A DNA stretch of 64,000 nucleotides from Delphinapterus leucas (taxonomy: Eukaryota > Chordata > Mammalia > Artiodactyla > Monodontidae). Both the position numbers and the translations under genes were made by a program. Below are positions 34,443 through 46,600 of the stretch, one piece after another (within the stretch, counting starts at the first letter, position 1; each line of letters opens with the position of its first letter). Under the pieces are notes generated by a model, which saw only the letters and a program-made list of their open reading frames with translations, was not told the origin of the DNA and did no database searches. Location: positions 9,718,605 to 9,782,604 of the forward strand of contig NW_022098062.1 in NCBI RefSeq assembly GCF_002288925.2, given 5' to 3'.

Positions 34443-34573
34443 GGGGCGCTGCAGCGGGTGCTGAGGCCGGAGGAGGGACGCGCCGGAGCGGGGCCGCCGG
34501 GACTGAGCGAGCGACAGACGCGCCACCCGCCGACGCCGCAGCCGCTTGGGGCCCGCACGGACCCTGTGCCTGA
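34440..34573 (+). other. PAFAH1B2: PAFAH1B2 exon 1, 5' UTR (start approximate)
   Basis: This GC-rich non-coding exon ends in CTGA before the strong donor gtgagtgc at 34574. It resembles the 5' UTR of mammalian PAFAH1B2 mRNAs as I remember them. There is no TATA box, so the start is likely to be dispersed. The splice joins it to the acceptor cctcag at 40606, leaving only seven bases (gtgtaga) of 5' UTR in exon 2 before the ATG. The exact 5' boundary cannot be read from sequence. Confidence 0.7.
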
Positions 34574-35060
34574 GTGAGTGCAGTCCGGGACTCGGGGAAC
34601 CGGTGGCTTAGAGGTGGGGGTTGGAAGAGGCTGCGATTTGTTATTGTGAGAGGCCCGCGACCTCCCCTCCCCCACCCTGCCGGCCCCTCCCCCGCGCCAC
34701 CCCTCCCCCCCGATCCTTGGGGTGCCTCCGCGCTCGCCCCTTCTCGGCTGGCCCGGCGTGGGTTCCCTGGCTGCCCGCCCTGCCCCCCGCACCTCCAGGC
34801 CGCTCGCCACCTCCCTCGGAGCCTTTCCCCAGTACCCCACCCCCAAACCTGCCGCCTCCTCGGCCGCCCAGCCGCCCCGCCTCTTCCCGCGGCCGAGCAC
34901 CGTGGCGGGGCGCGCCGCCCGGCCCGATCCGGCCCAGCCCGACCCCCGGAGCAGGCCGCCCTGAATCCCCCGCTACCGCGGCCCGGGGCTCGCCGCCGCC
35001 AGCCCCATTTCCAGCCACGCTTCTGCCTCGGGTCTCGGCTGTTGCCTTTCCCTCCTCCCC

Positions 35061-36648
35061 GAGGTTGAACCTCTGACCCTTTTTTCCCCTTTCCTCTGCC
35101 TGAGAGGCCGTTGGCGCGGGCTCAGACCACTTACTGTTTTTTTGACGGAGCACTTTTTGCCACCCGTCAGAAACTTCTCCGTTATCTTCTCTAATATATT
35201 CAAAAATCCATAGGCTGTCACGACTTAGAAGGGCTTATTTCTTAGGGGACTGTCCAGTCCAGCACCTCATTTTAGGGATGAGGCCCAGCGAGGCTGGTGA
35301 TTTGCCCAAGGTCAACCAACTAGCTAAACCTGCCAATGGACAGGTTTTCTTAGGTGCTTTTTACCTGGTCCATGTCCATGTACCAGATCAGGATCTTCTG
35401 GCCTTCAGGTTTGAGATGTGCCCGTTGCATGGTGACTCACTATTTCCATACTTCCCAGGCCAGCGTTGCTTTTCATATTGTGTATACAAACCTTAAGAAA
35501 ACCAAACACATGAAGCTTTGGCCTCTTTTTAGAGCTTACCCATGGAGAAAGGGAAGACCACCTGGACCCACTCTAAGGCCTCATTTCGTACAGCTTTAAA
35601 TGGGGGGGTTCATTTTGAGGGAGTGGTAAAGGTATGGAGAAAACAAGGGGTATTGTCCCCTTGAGCATCAGAATACGCCTTTGCCTTGGATATGCCTGTG
35701 TCTTTGGATTCTTCTCCTGGGCACATCGTTCTGATATAAAGGTTGCCTCCTTGTCCGGGAGCAGGGGAGGAGTATGAAATCATTGTGCTTTAATGTGTTG
35801 GCTTGGGCATTTGATAATAAATTCTGAATGTGCTGGAACCCCGGGACCCATCCACCAGCCCACTGAGGCAGGGTACTAGGGATGAGGCCTGCCTTCGCCT
35901 TTAGGATAACCCTGCCAGCTCCATCTGAAACAAAATGAAGTCTGAGGTCAGAGTGGAAACATTCTGAATCTTTTAATTCTTAGTGCAACTTTCCCCCTCC
36001 ATTTGTTTCCTGGTTAAACTAAAGAAACATACAGCTCAGCTTGAGTATTTATAATTCTTTGTTGTTGGAACTGGTTTTTGATTAGACACACACTACACCA
36101 TGCTGGTATAAGCATTTGGAAATTCTGGTGTTAAGACTGTCATAGTCGGAGTTAAGTAGAGAAGACAGAAAATGCAGGAAAATTGGGAAATGCTGTGCAA
36201 GTCACTTACTCCTCATCTTCCCAGAGAACTCATTTTAATGGACAGTTAAAGCTTCCCTGGAAGAGTATGTCTCCTGATAAATTAATTTCTTCTGACCTTT
36301 ATCTCCATCCTTTTGGGTTTTTCTAACTGAACATGCTGTTTGTGACCTCAGAAGTTAACGACTTGCTGCACAGAGGCGATTATTATGAATCAGTGAGGTG
36401 AGATGGGAGTCAAATCCCTCTCTGTTGCTACTTTTTCTGTTGTTACTAATTACAGCATTCTGAATACTTCTGTGCCACAATATCGCTCTCTACGTGAGGC
36501 AGGAAACCCCAAATCACTCAGATTTTTGTGACCCACCACAGGCTGTTCTCTGGATGGCTCCTGATTTGATTCTTCATTTTTATTATAAACAGTACACAGT
36601 TTTTTTTAATCTAACTCCCGAATTATTTGAATCCCCTACATGCATAGT
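35061..36648 (+). other. PAFAH1B2 intron 1, non-island part
   Basis: Mostly unique sequence. A reverse MIR-like fragment (cctcattttagggatgaggcccagcgaggctggtgatttgcccaagg) lies at about 35255-35345. No further exon is evident. Confidence 0.5.
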
Positions 36649-36664
36649 CCCCAGCTTGGTTCTT

Positions 36665-36769
36665 TCTTTTTTCTTTTCTTTGCTTTCTTTCTTTTTTTTT
36701 TTTTTTTTAATCCTTTGGAACCCACGCCCCCTGTGCAGAGTGTTAACCACTGGATTGTCAGAGAAGTCC
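36665..36769 (-). mobile_element. Degraded short SINE
   Basis: A pyrimidine-rich tail then 'ggaacccacgccccctgtgcagagtgttaaccactggattgtcagagaagtcc'. The duplication CCCCAGCTTGGTTCTT / CCCTAGTTTGGTTCTT lies at 36649-36664 and 36770-36785 (14 of 16 match). Confidence 0.75.
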
Positions 36770-37304
36770 CCCTAGTTTGGTTCTTAAAGAGGAGATTACA
36801 TGGGTTTGCCCCTCAGTTGTTTTTGTTTGTTTTTTTTTTAACCGCTGTTTAAAAATGTTACCAAGCCATAGGCACAGGTAAAACTGAAAGCTCCTTTGTA
36901 TTGTAAGATTTTGATTTGGCAAAATAATCCAAAATCCAAGTGTCTGAAGGCACAAAGAAACAAATTTTGCTCAGAGGAGGGAGGAGGATGACCTTGTATT
37001 CATAGTTAAAGAAGAAAAAGACTAGCTAATTGGGAATATTGTGCTAAATTCTCTCAGTTTTACCTGCCTAGTAACTTTAGGTAAGTGACATTTTGTTCCT
37101 CATTTTCTCTGTCCCTATAGCTTTTTCATTTTGCTCATGACAAAATTTAGGACTGAGATGAAAGTGTTTTGCTAAGGGTATCAGAATGCCATTAAATTTG
37201 GGTAGTAGTAATAGGATATATAAGTGAATTGACTTAGTAAATTAGAATTTATCATTGTTTCATACAGTCTTTTCTATATAGAGCCTAATGCCCTTTGCTC
37301 AAGA

Positions 37305-37480
37305 GTAATAGGTTTTGGAGGGTAGTATATCACCCTGAGTTCAAATCCCAGCTCTCCCTATCATGGAGCAGTTTCCTTAAATCTCCCTGAGCTTCAGTTT
37401 TTATTTAAATAACAAAGTTCCTAGCACAGTGTCTTGTAAATAGTAAGTTCTCAATAAATCTTTATTGCAGTTATTATTTT
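37305..37480 (+). mobile_element. MIR SINE (intron 1)
   Basis: 'cctgagttcaaatcccagctctcccta', 'ccttaaatctccctgagcttcagttt', 'cctagcacagtgtcttgtaaatagtaagttctcaataaat' is a clear MIR. Confidence 0.8.
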
Positions 37481-39105
37481 TTGATCAGTTGTTTACCTGT
37501 TGGAGAAACTCTAAAAGTCCATGTCTGTCAATTGAATCATAGATCTAAAGAGATCTTATAGTTTATATAGACCACTGGTCTTGAAAGTCGAGTATGTGTG
37601 CTGCCCTGGGATGCATAAGGAGATCCATTGGAATATAGGAAAATATTTAGAACCTCTTTTTACATTCTTTTTTTTACGTAAAAAAGGGGAAAAAATTACA
37701 AATATTTAATACACAGGTTAACAGCAATTCACATCTAATTTATAAATATACATATATTGAGGAACATTTCAAAAAGATTCTAAAACATTAAAAAATGTTT
37801 GAATCCCGCTAATCTGGACCAGTCTTTACTCATATGCTTTAGTTCACTTTATGCTTTTCTAGTAGGTGTTCACCTAGTCTCTGCAGCCCCCTGGGAGGAA
37901 TCTGCCTTGAGAGACAGGTCATGTCATTTGCAGTTCTGTTTGTTATAAATTTGTCTCACTGTACATTGTATCTGCTGGCCTTGTCTTCCTATTTGGGGAC
38001 ATGCAGAATAGGCCTAAAGTCCCTTCCTAGTAATCTTCAAATACTTTGACGGCTATTTGTCCCGTTATTTCCTCTTCCCCACAGTTTTTCTACAGGTTAT
38101 AAACATACCTGTTTCTTTCAACTATTTCTGATATGACAGGTTTTTTAATTTCTCACCATCTTGGCACCTTTCCTTGAAACACCCTCTGGTTTCTCAGAAT
38201 TCTTAAGTTTTTCAACAAAATCTGAACCTGGTGTTCCAAGAACTGAAATGTAGTTGGAGTGCCTGCATTGTGTGTTTAAGTGGTGAAGGATGAATTTGGA
38301 TACATTTTATTATGGAGGCACCTCATATGTACAGTTTTGTCATCCTTGTTCTTTTAACAATCCCCAGGAAAAATGGTTTCAATTACGTAATCACACAGTG
38401 AGAGGGGGAGATTATTTTTCTCATTTTTAGTAGTGATCGCTCAGTTAACCCTACGTCAGTTAACTTTTGCCTCAAAAATACCTAACATGTTAAGAGTTTC
38501 TCCAGGTGGGAAAATAAATGAGGAATGGTTGGGTTTTTAAAATCTATTTTAAAAGTTAGGAAATAGACTTTTTCAATTAGTGAGTGGAAAAAGGAGCTGT
38601 TTTGTTGCTGTATTTCTTTACATTATATATCTAATTCTGAAATACAGAAAATGGGAAAAGTTGCTCCTTGTTGGTCTTAAGGACAATAGAGCTTTTTGAT
38701 CAGCGGGGAAGAAAGTTACTTACTAAAATTAAAGTGAGTATTAAGTGCCATATCAGATTTAACCTGAATAGCCAGACTTGAATCAAGAATTGAATGTAGA
38801 CCCCCAAGAAACTTTTATATAGAAGATTTAGAATGTTTTATTGGCTAAAAACAAAAAGTTTCTGTGTGGCTATTTGTTTTAACCCTGTAATCCTTTTTTT
38901 GTTTTCTTTTATGTATCTTGTGATTTTTCCTCACTTTTCTTAGACAGTGAAACTCCAAACAGATATCATAGTCTGATTGGAACTATATAGGTTCATCTTG
39001 CAGTTCTTCCCAATTCTTGCATTTTACATTGATGTTTTTAGCTCCGTGTGGTATAAGTCATAAGTCTTTTGGGTGAAATGGTTAGATATAGGTCCCCTTT
39101 AGGGA
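37481..39105 (+). other. PAFAH1B2 intron 1, unassigned
   Basis: AT-rich intronic sequence with no recognised recent repeat. An old diverged repeat may occupy about 37560-37830. Confidence 0.45.
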
Positions 39106-39300
39106 GTCAGCGTGAACTGGTTTGTGATCAGTGGGTCAGATGTGAAGTAATTGGGGTCAGACAAACCTCATTTCAGTCACTGAACAAAGTACCTAAATTA
39201 TCTGATCCTCGTTTTCTTCATTTTGCAGTACTTTTGTGAGGATCGGAGGTGGTATGTATAAAGCATAGAGTAGATAGTCCTTCATAGGTAGCTATTATTT
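39106..39300 (+). mobile_element. MIR SINE (intron 1)
   Basis: 'ggtcagacaaacctcatttcagtcactgaacaaagtacctaaattatctgatcctcgttttcttcattttgc...gtgaggatcgg' is a diverged MIR. Confidence 0.65.
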
Positions 39301-39949
39301 TCTGATAGTTGCAAATTTTAGTAATCTAAAGAAATATACACAGGTTGTGAATGATATTTTACATCTTTAGTCAGATATAGGCTTAACCCTGAGCCCAGTT
39401 TTTTTTAGACCTAGTGTCATTTGGAACTGATCGAATTTATTTACATAATTAGTGTTAAAATTGTTTGCTTCTGTAATTTATTTTTCATGAAGGTTTGCTT
39501 TCATGTTTAGGGCTTGTTACTTTTTGATCCTCAAAAACTACTACCTTGGTAATCCAAGGTGTTTTGTTTACTCAGTGAATACTTATTAAAAGGCTATAAC
39601 TCTTTCTGAGAAAGTTTAGTTGTATTTGAGGATGGCAAAGGAAGGAAATAGAGAGTACGGCCTTTTTTTCTATAAGCCACAAAACCCCAGCTTTTTCTCT
39701 TTCATCATCCTTTGCATTTTCCAAGTAACCTCTTGAGCCTGATGTATCTAGTATGTATTGTCCAGAATTGGTTGAAAACAGTCTGGTTTCTTACTTGTCT
39801 TTCTAGAAGATTAGCATTTCTAATTTTCCTGAATTTCACTTACTCCTTCTCCACTATCAGATGCCATATTTAGGTCGTCGTTAATCAAATTTTTTTTTAG
39901 TGGATACCTGTCAAAAATACCTAGTAAAATTTGTAGAAAACCAATTCCA

Positions 39950-40110
39950 GGGACTTCCCTAGTGGGCTAGTGGTTATTAACACTCCGCTGCGCTCCCACT
40001 GCAGGGGACACGGGTTTGATCCCTGGTCATGGAACTCGATCCAGCAGGCTGTGGAGCACTGCCAAAAAACATTAAAAATTTAAAAAAATAATAAATAATA
40101 AAAATGAAAA
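39950..40110 (+). mobile_element. Short tRNA-derived SINE (intron 1, sense)
   Basis: gggacttccctagtgggctagtgg; B box gggtttgatccc; long AAATAATA tail. It lies about 500 bases upstream of exon 2. Confidence 0.85.
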
Positions 40111-40606
40111 AACCACTGCCAAAGCCCACGACTAGTTTTGTCATCATCTGTAGTACAGGTATTTGTGTGATTTTAGTGATCACTGGATTCTAATCGGTGC
40201 TGTACTAATTCTTAAGTGTGTAACTCTAGCAGCCTAAAAGGCTCTAATGTAGATGTCATTGAACTTGAAGGGTTTAATTTCTTGTCATTTGTTTCTTACA
40301 ATAACATGTATTTATGAAAAATTAATATAGGTGTAAGATACATACTGATGTAATGCATTGTTCCTGAATGATATTCAAACCTGTCTGGAAGTTTAGTAGT
40401 GCTAGATATTTATGGGACTTAGACAGTCATGTCCTGGACCTCGTCTCTGCTGAAAATAAACTCCAGTTGCATCGTTTCTAGGCAAAACCCAATGGAATAT
40501 ATTTAATTCTTATTGTTTAAAACCTGACATGTAATATTTAAGTAAGTGGTAACAAAGAAACATTCCTGTCAGTGAACAAAACATAACATAGACATTTTTT
40601 CCTCAG

Positions 40607-40694
40607 GTGTAGAATGAGCCAAGGAGACTCAAACCCAGCAGCCATTCCACATGCAGCGGAAGATATTCAAGGAGATGACAGATGGATGTCTCAG
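40607..40694 (+). CDS. PAFAH1B2: PAFAH1B2 exon 2 (first coding exon; CDS starts 40614)
   Basis: The acceptor is tttttcctcag at 40606 and the donor is CTCAG|gtaaaa after 40694. Coding bases 40614-40694 give residues 1-27, starting MSQGDSNPAA and ending DRWMSQ. Methionine is the first ATG and only seven exon bases precede it. The intron after this exon is in phase 0. The N-terminal arm is the less conserved part of the family and lies outside the catalytic blocks. Confidence 0.96.
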
Positions 40695-43600
40695 GTAAAA
40701 GGGGGTGCACGTGCGTTATTCACGTAGATGAGTCTCTTAAATTTTTAGAGTCTTTTGACCAGAGCTACAATGGGGTGTTTTTAATGGTCAACAAGAATTG
40801 ATTACTGTAAATAAAAATCTAATGTTAGAGATGTCATTCCTAATCACCATGTGATGTTGGAACTGAGGAATATTTTGAGAGCATGGGCATTGTGTACTGT
40901 TAATTTTAATAGATGACAGTGTCTCTACAGTATTCTTTCTTGAAGCTTTTTTAAATTTTGAAGTAATTTCAAAATTATACAAATATTACAAACACTTCAG
41001 AAGCAACTTCCTATATCCTTCTCTAGACTTGCCACTTGTTAACATTTTGCCACATCTGCCTAATCATTCTGTCTGTATCTGTTTGTACTATTTACCAACT
41101 TACAGTTTTTCCTGAATCATTTGAAAGTATGTTGCAGTCATCACAATGCCCCTTTACCCCTAAATATTTGAGTGTGTTTTCTGAGAACAAGAACCTTTTC
41201 TTACATAACTACAATACAGTTATTAAAATCAGGAAATTTAACACTAACATTATACTGTTACCTAATCCAAAAACCATATTCAGATTTCTGTAGTTGTCCC
41301 AGTAGTGTTCTTTTTTTATTTTTTCTTTTTTTTGTGTGGTACGTGGGCCTCTCACTGTTGTGGCCTCTCCCGTTGCGGAGCACAGGCTCCGGACGCGCAG
41401 GCTCAGCGGCCATGGCTCATGGACCCAGCTGCTCCGCGGCATGTGGGATCCTCCCAGACCGGGGCATGAACCCGTGTCCCCTGCATCGGCAGGCAGACTC
41501 TCAGCCACTGCGCCACCAGGGAAGCCCCAGTAGTGTTCTTTATATCAATTTTCTTCCCAGTCTAGGATCACACATTGCATTTGGTTGTCGTTTCTCTTCA
41601 TTCTCCTTTAATCAGAAACATTTCTTAGCCTTTGTTTTTCATGACCTTGACCATTTGGAATAGTATAGGGCATTTATTTTGTGGAATGTCCCTCTCTTTT
41701 CTCATAATCAAGATTCACATACATTTTTGGCAGGAGTATCAGGGAAGTGATGTCTTCAGTGCATCACATAGAAGGCATGTGATGTTGATTTGTCTCATTG
41801 ATGATAGTAGCTTTGATCACTTGGTTAAGATGGTGTTGGCCTAAACCGATTCTGTTTCGTTATAATATGGCCTCACAGGTTCTTATTTTAGTCAAGTGGG
41901 TTACAATCCACTGTAATTTTGAAACTCATTGTCCAAAGTTTAGCAAGTGGGAATCCCTTCAAGCTCTGGCCCCTTTGCCCTCTCAGTATGTCCCATTGTT
42001 TTTTTTAGCACTTTATTTTTTTTTTCAGTATTTGTAGCTTGCTTTTAATAACTGTTATCCTTTACAATAACTATATTTAACCTTTATCTGTTTCCAACCG
42101 TATTACCTTTTGAACTAACAAGTTCAATATGATTTTAAGTCCCCAGAGTTTCCTGTTTTAGTATTTAGTGATTCTCTTTATACTCTTCATGGTTGTATTC
42201 TCTTTCTGTTTTGGTCATCCCAGACTTAAAAATCAGTCTTTCAACTAGCTTATTTTGAGTGGTAGTTTTTTTGGGGTTTTTTTGGTGTTTTTGCAGTACG
42301 TGGGCCTCTCACTGTTGTGGCCTCTCCGGTTGCGGAGCACAGGCTCCGGACGCGCAGGCTCAGCGGCCGTGGCTCATGGGCCCAGCCGCTCCGCGGCATG
42401 TGGGATCCTCCCGGACCGGGGCACGAACCTGTGTCCCCTGCGTCGGCAGGTGGACTCTCAACCACTGTGCCACCAGGGAAGCCCCCTGAGTGGTAGTTTT
42501 TTATTTTGACTGTTCTCCTATGGATCAATTATGTGATTATTCTTTCTTAATCTTCCTCATTTGTTTATATCTTTAAAAAAGTATTATGAAATATTTTGAG
42601 CATCTGTGTATTTGCTACTCATCCTAAAAAAATAAAACATTGCTAAAAGAATTGCTGTTCCCTGTATACCCCACATTGATCACATTTCTTTCTCTTTCCT
42701 ACCTCCCCACCCCCAAGCCAGTAATTTCATGTATTTACATACTACATATATAATCTCTAAACAATATAGTTAGTATTTTTGCACTTTTTTAAATTAATTA
42801 ATTTATTTATATTTGGCTGTGTTGGGTCTTCATTGCTGCATGCGGGCTTTCTCTAGTTGCGGTGAGCAGGGGCTACTCTTCGTTGCAGTGTGCGGGCTTC
42901 TTCTCATTGTGGCTTCTCGTTGCGGAGCGCGGGCTCTAGGCGCGCAGGCTTCAGTAGTTGTGACACACAGGCTCAGTAGGTGTGGCTTGAAGGCTCTAGA
43001 GCGCAGGCTCAGTAGTTGTGGCGCATGGGCTTAGTTGCTCCGCGGCATGTGGGGTCTTCCCAGACCAGGGCTCAAACCCGTGTCCCCTGCATTGGCAGGT
43101 GGATCCTTAAGCACTGCGCCACCAAGGAAGTCCCTTTTTGCACGTTTTTAAATGGTAAATAGTATCTTTCTGAATGTATTTTTTTCTGCAGTAATCATAC
43201 ATATTAAAAATATAGCTGTAGTTTATTCATTTTTTTCTCTTTAAGTAGTATTCAATTATTTTATATGAAAATACCACAGTGGGTTGTCTTTTATCTCACT
43301 GATGGGCGTTTAGGTCATTTATAAATTTACTAAAAGTAGTAACTAAAACTAGATGCCTTTGTTGTTTCTGGCATAAATTAGAAGACTTTAAATGATTAGC
43401 ACTGACTGGGAAAAAATTAGTCAAATGGAAGAAAAACAGATACGAATATTTAAATTTTTTTAAAAACTTGTATAATATGGAAGGACTAACTTATATTAAA
43501 ATATATTATATACCCAGATCTTGGTTTTTAAATACAGTTCTCCAATGAAAGGAACCAGGGCTCCTTAGAGAAATGATTGATTCTATAGCTGGAGCAAAGA

Positions 43601-46600
43601 AAATAAAAATACGGGCCTAGAGCATCTTCTAGTGCAAGAAAGCAAGAAACTACTCAAAAAAGAAAGAGAGAAAAAAAGATGGGCGGCAGGAATATCACTG
43701 AAGTGATGGGTCCTTGGTGCATCACATAGAATACATGTGGTATTGGTTTGTCTCATTGATGATAACTTTGACCACCTAAAAGACCTGAAAGAGCTCCCAA
43801 AGTGCAAAGTTGAACATTTTGAGCAGTGTGACAAATGATGGTATTATTGGTTGATAACTGAAAGAATAAAATAAGTGTTCATTAATGCATTCTGCTATAA
43901 ATAAATGAGTGGATGAATAAATAAATAGGGGAGAAGGGCTAAATCTTCCTTACAGAATAATTTTAATTAATAAATGTAGAAGTAAGGAGGGAAAAGAAAA
44001 TCATGGATAGAGCACTGCAGTAATAATTACTGTAGGCATGATCCATTGATGAATACTAACATTAGTGGACACAACTTTAAGGAGAAACGGTATATTTGCC
44101 TAGCCTTAGAGTATCTCCCTGTAAATTACTTTGGTGGTTTTAAGGTACGCCCACATATTTTTTGAGACCCCTCCCTCCAGGAGGTGGAGCTGAATTTAGT
44201 GTCTTGTTTCTAACATATAGAGTATGGAAGGGAAAATAACTTGATGGTGGAGAAAACTGGCAAACACCACCTTACCCAAATGATCAGTATTAACATCACC
44301 AGTAATAAGTCATGTTCCCTGATATGATACAACAAGGGCACATCACCTCTGTGGTAGTCTTCCCCCAAAATCCATAACCTCAGCCTATTCATGGGAAAAC
44401 ATCAGACAGACCCAAATTGAGGGACTGTCTACAGAACACCTTACCGCAACTAAATGTGTCAGGTCATGAAAGACAAGGAAAGACCAAGAGACTGTCCCAT
44501 ATCGGAAGAGTTAAAAGAGATATATAGATTAAATGCAATGTGATATCCTGATTGATTCAGGAAATGGGCATTAGTGGAAAAATTAGTGAGATCTGAATGA
44601 ACTTTATTTTAGTTGATAGTATTCCCTAATGTTAATTTCTTAGGTTTGACAAATGTATGCTAACATTGAGGGCTTCCCTGGTGGTGCAGTAGTTAAGAAT
44701 CTGCCTGCCAATACGGGGGACACAGGTTCGAGCCCTGGTCCGGGAAGATCCCACATGCTGCGGAGCATCTAAGCCCGTGCGCCACAACTACTGAGCCTGT
44801 TCTCTAGAGCCTGCGAGCTACAACTACTGAGCCTGCATGCTACAACTAATGAAGCCTGTGCACCTAGAGCCCGTGCTCCCCAACAAGAGAAGCCACTGCA
44901 ATGGGAAGCCCAAGCACCACGGCGAAGTTTAGTCCCCACTCACTGCAATGAGAGAAAGCCCACGCACAACAATAAAGATCCAACGCAGCCAAAAAGAAAG
45001 AAATAAAAAGTAAATAAAATTTAAAAAAAATCCTTACACCTGAAAATTCTGTTTTTAACAAAAAAATAAAAGATGCTAACATTGAAAGAAGCTGAGTTAG
45101 GGGTATATGCAAATACTCTACAATCTTTTCAGTTCTTCTGTAGATAAATTATTTAGAAACAAAACATTAAAAGAAAAGCAGTCATGATTAAAACAAGTAT
45201 TGAAGTGATACTCAATACTACTCACGGAGTATTGCTAAAATATCCATCCCTATTCTAGACTTAAGTACCACATATCAAGAAGTACCTAGAACAGATGAAC
45301 ATGTCCACCACCACCACAGGAATGCAGTCAACAAAATCCAGACTATGGGAGAGTCTATAGGTCAGACAGTCATATTCCTTAAAAAAAAAGTTTGGGAGGT
45401 GGTGGCAGAGGGAGGGGGAGCCTATAGATTAAAAGGGATTTAAGAGACAAATTGTCTGGATTCTGATTTTAAAAAACAAATCATAAAATAAAATTTTGTG
45501 ACATTGAATTTGAACACTCACTAGTTATTTGTTGATATTAAAGGATTCCTATTAATTTTAGAGGATAGAACTGGTATTGTGGTTATATATATTTTTAATC
45601 TTTTAAGAGCTACATGTTGAAATATTTATATATGAAATGTTATATCCTCAGTTTGCTTCAAAATAATCTAAGAATGGGGTGGGGCAATAGTTTCTGGAAT
45701 GTTGAAATAATAGTGGCCGTAAGTTAGATGATTGCTGTATCTGGTGATGGGTACACAGAGATCCATTGTGTTATTCGCTCTGCTTTCCTGTATTTCCTTG
45801 ATATTTTCCGTAATCGTAAGTTTTTTTTAAGGGTGATATTAAAAGACTTGACCGTAGACAAATTTAATAACAATTCGTATCAAAACATTAACCACCTAAA
45901 GAAGGCTTAGCAGCAGACTGACAGAAATATTTTCAGTAAATATTACAGATGAAGCACTGATACTGTTGTATTATCAATAAAAATATCCTCAAATATACTA
46001 GATAAGTGTCTCAATGTGCATGACAGGAGCTTTAACTTTTTGTTTCCAAAAAGTACAGATTAAAACAATGGGAAAAGAAAGGAGGGAGGGAAAAATATTA
46101 ATAACCCATGCAGGTGCAAGTATAGTAAAATGAGTTCTGATACATTGCTGGCATCAGAATAGATATAGCCAGTAGCCATTTTGTTAGTAATTTGGAAGTG
46201 TATCCAAGATCCATGAAAGTGTTAATCCCCTTTGCCCTAAAAATTCCCAACCTGTAAAAGAAAATGTGTGTGTGTGTGTGTGTGTGTAAGTTTCTTCATC
46301 TCAGTCAATAGGAGGCTTCTGGCAAATCTGTCATTAGGATAAAGAGCTTAAAAAAATGAATGTGCCACTGGATGCATCCAGTAGGATATTAAGTGGTGTT
46401 AAAAATTACGGTTATAGGGAATTCCCTGGTGGTCCGGTGGTTAGGACTCCATGCTCTCACTGCCAAGGGCCCGGGTTCAGTCCCGGTTGGGGAACTCAGA
46501 TCCCGCAAGCTGTGTGGCGCTGCCAAATAAATAAATGAAGGTTTTTTTTAAAAATTACACGATAAAATTTTTAAAAATAGTTACAGTTATGAAAATCATG

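Larger units (their letters stand above)
34290..35060. promoter_or_regulatory. CpG-island promoter of PAFAH1B2
   Basis: This is the only long GC- and CpG-rich block in the window; the surrounding DNA is AT-rich. It starts upstream of exon 1 and runs about 500 bases into intron 1 with many CCCGCC, CCGCC and GGGGCG Sp1/KLF-like stretches. No TATA box is seen, as in ubiquitously expressed genes. Several long overlapping ORFs inside it on both strands are a side effect of low stop-codon density in GC-rich DNA, not genes. Confidence 0.85.

Noticed and set aside
34259..35221. Long overlapping ORFs on both strands (up to 213 codons) in the CpG island
   Set aside because: GC-rich DNA has few stop codons. 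The products are Pro/Arg/Gly/Ala-rich with no domain, and the region is the PAFAH1B2 promoter and first exon/intron.
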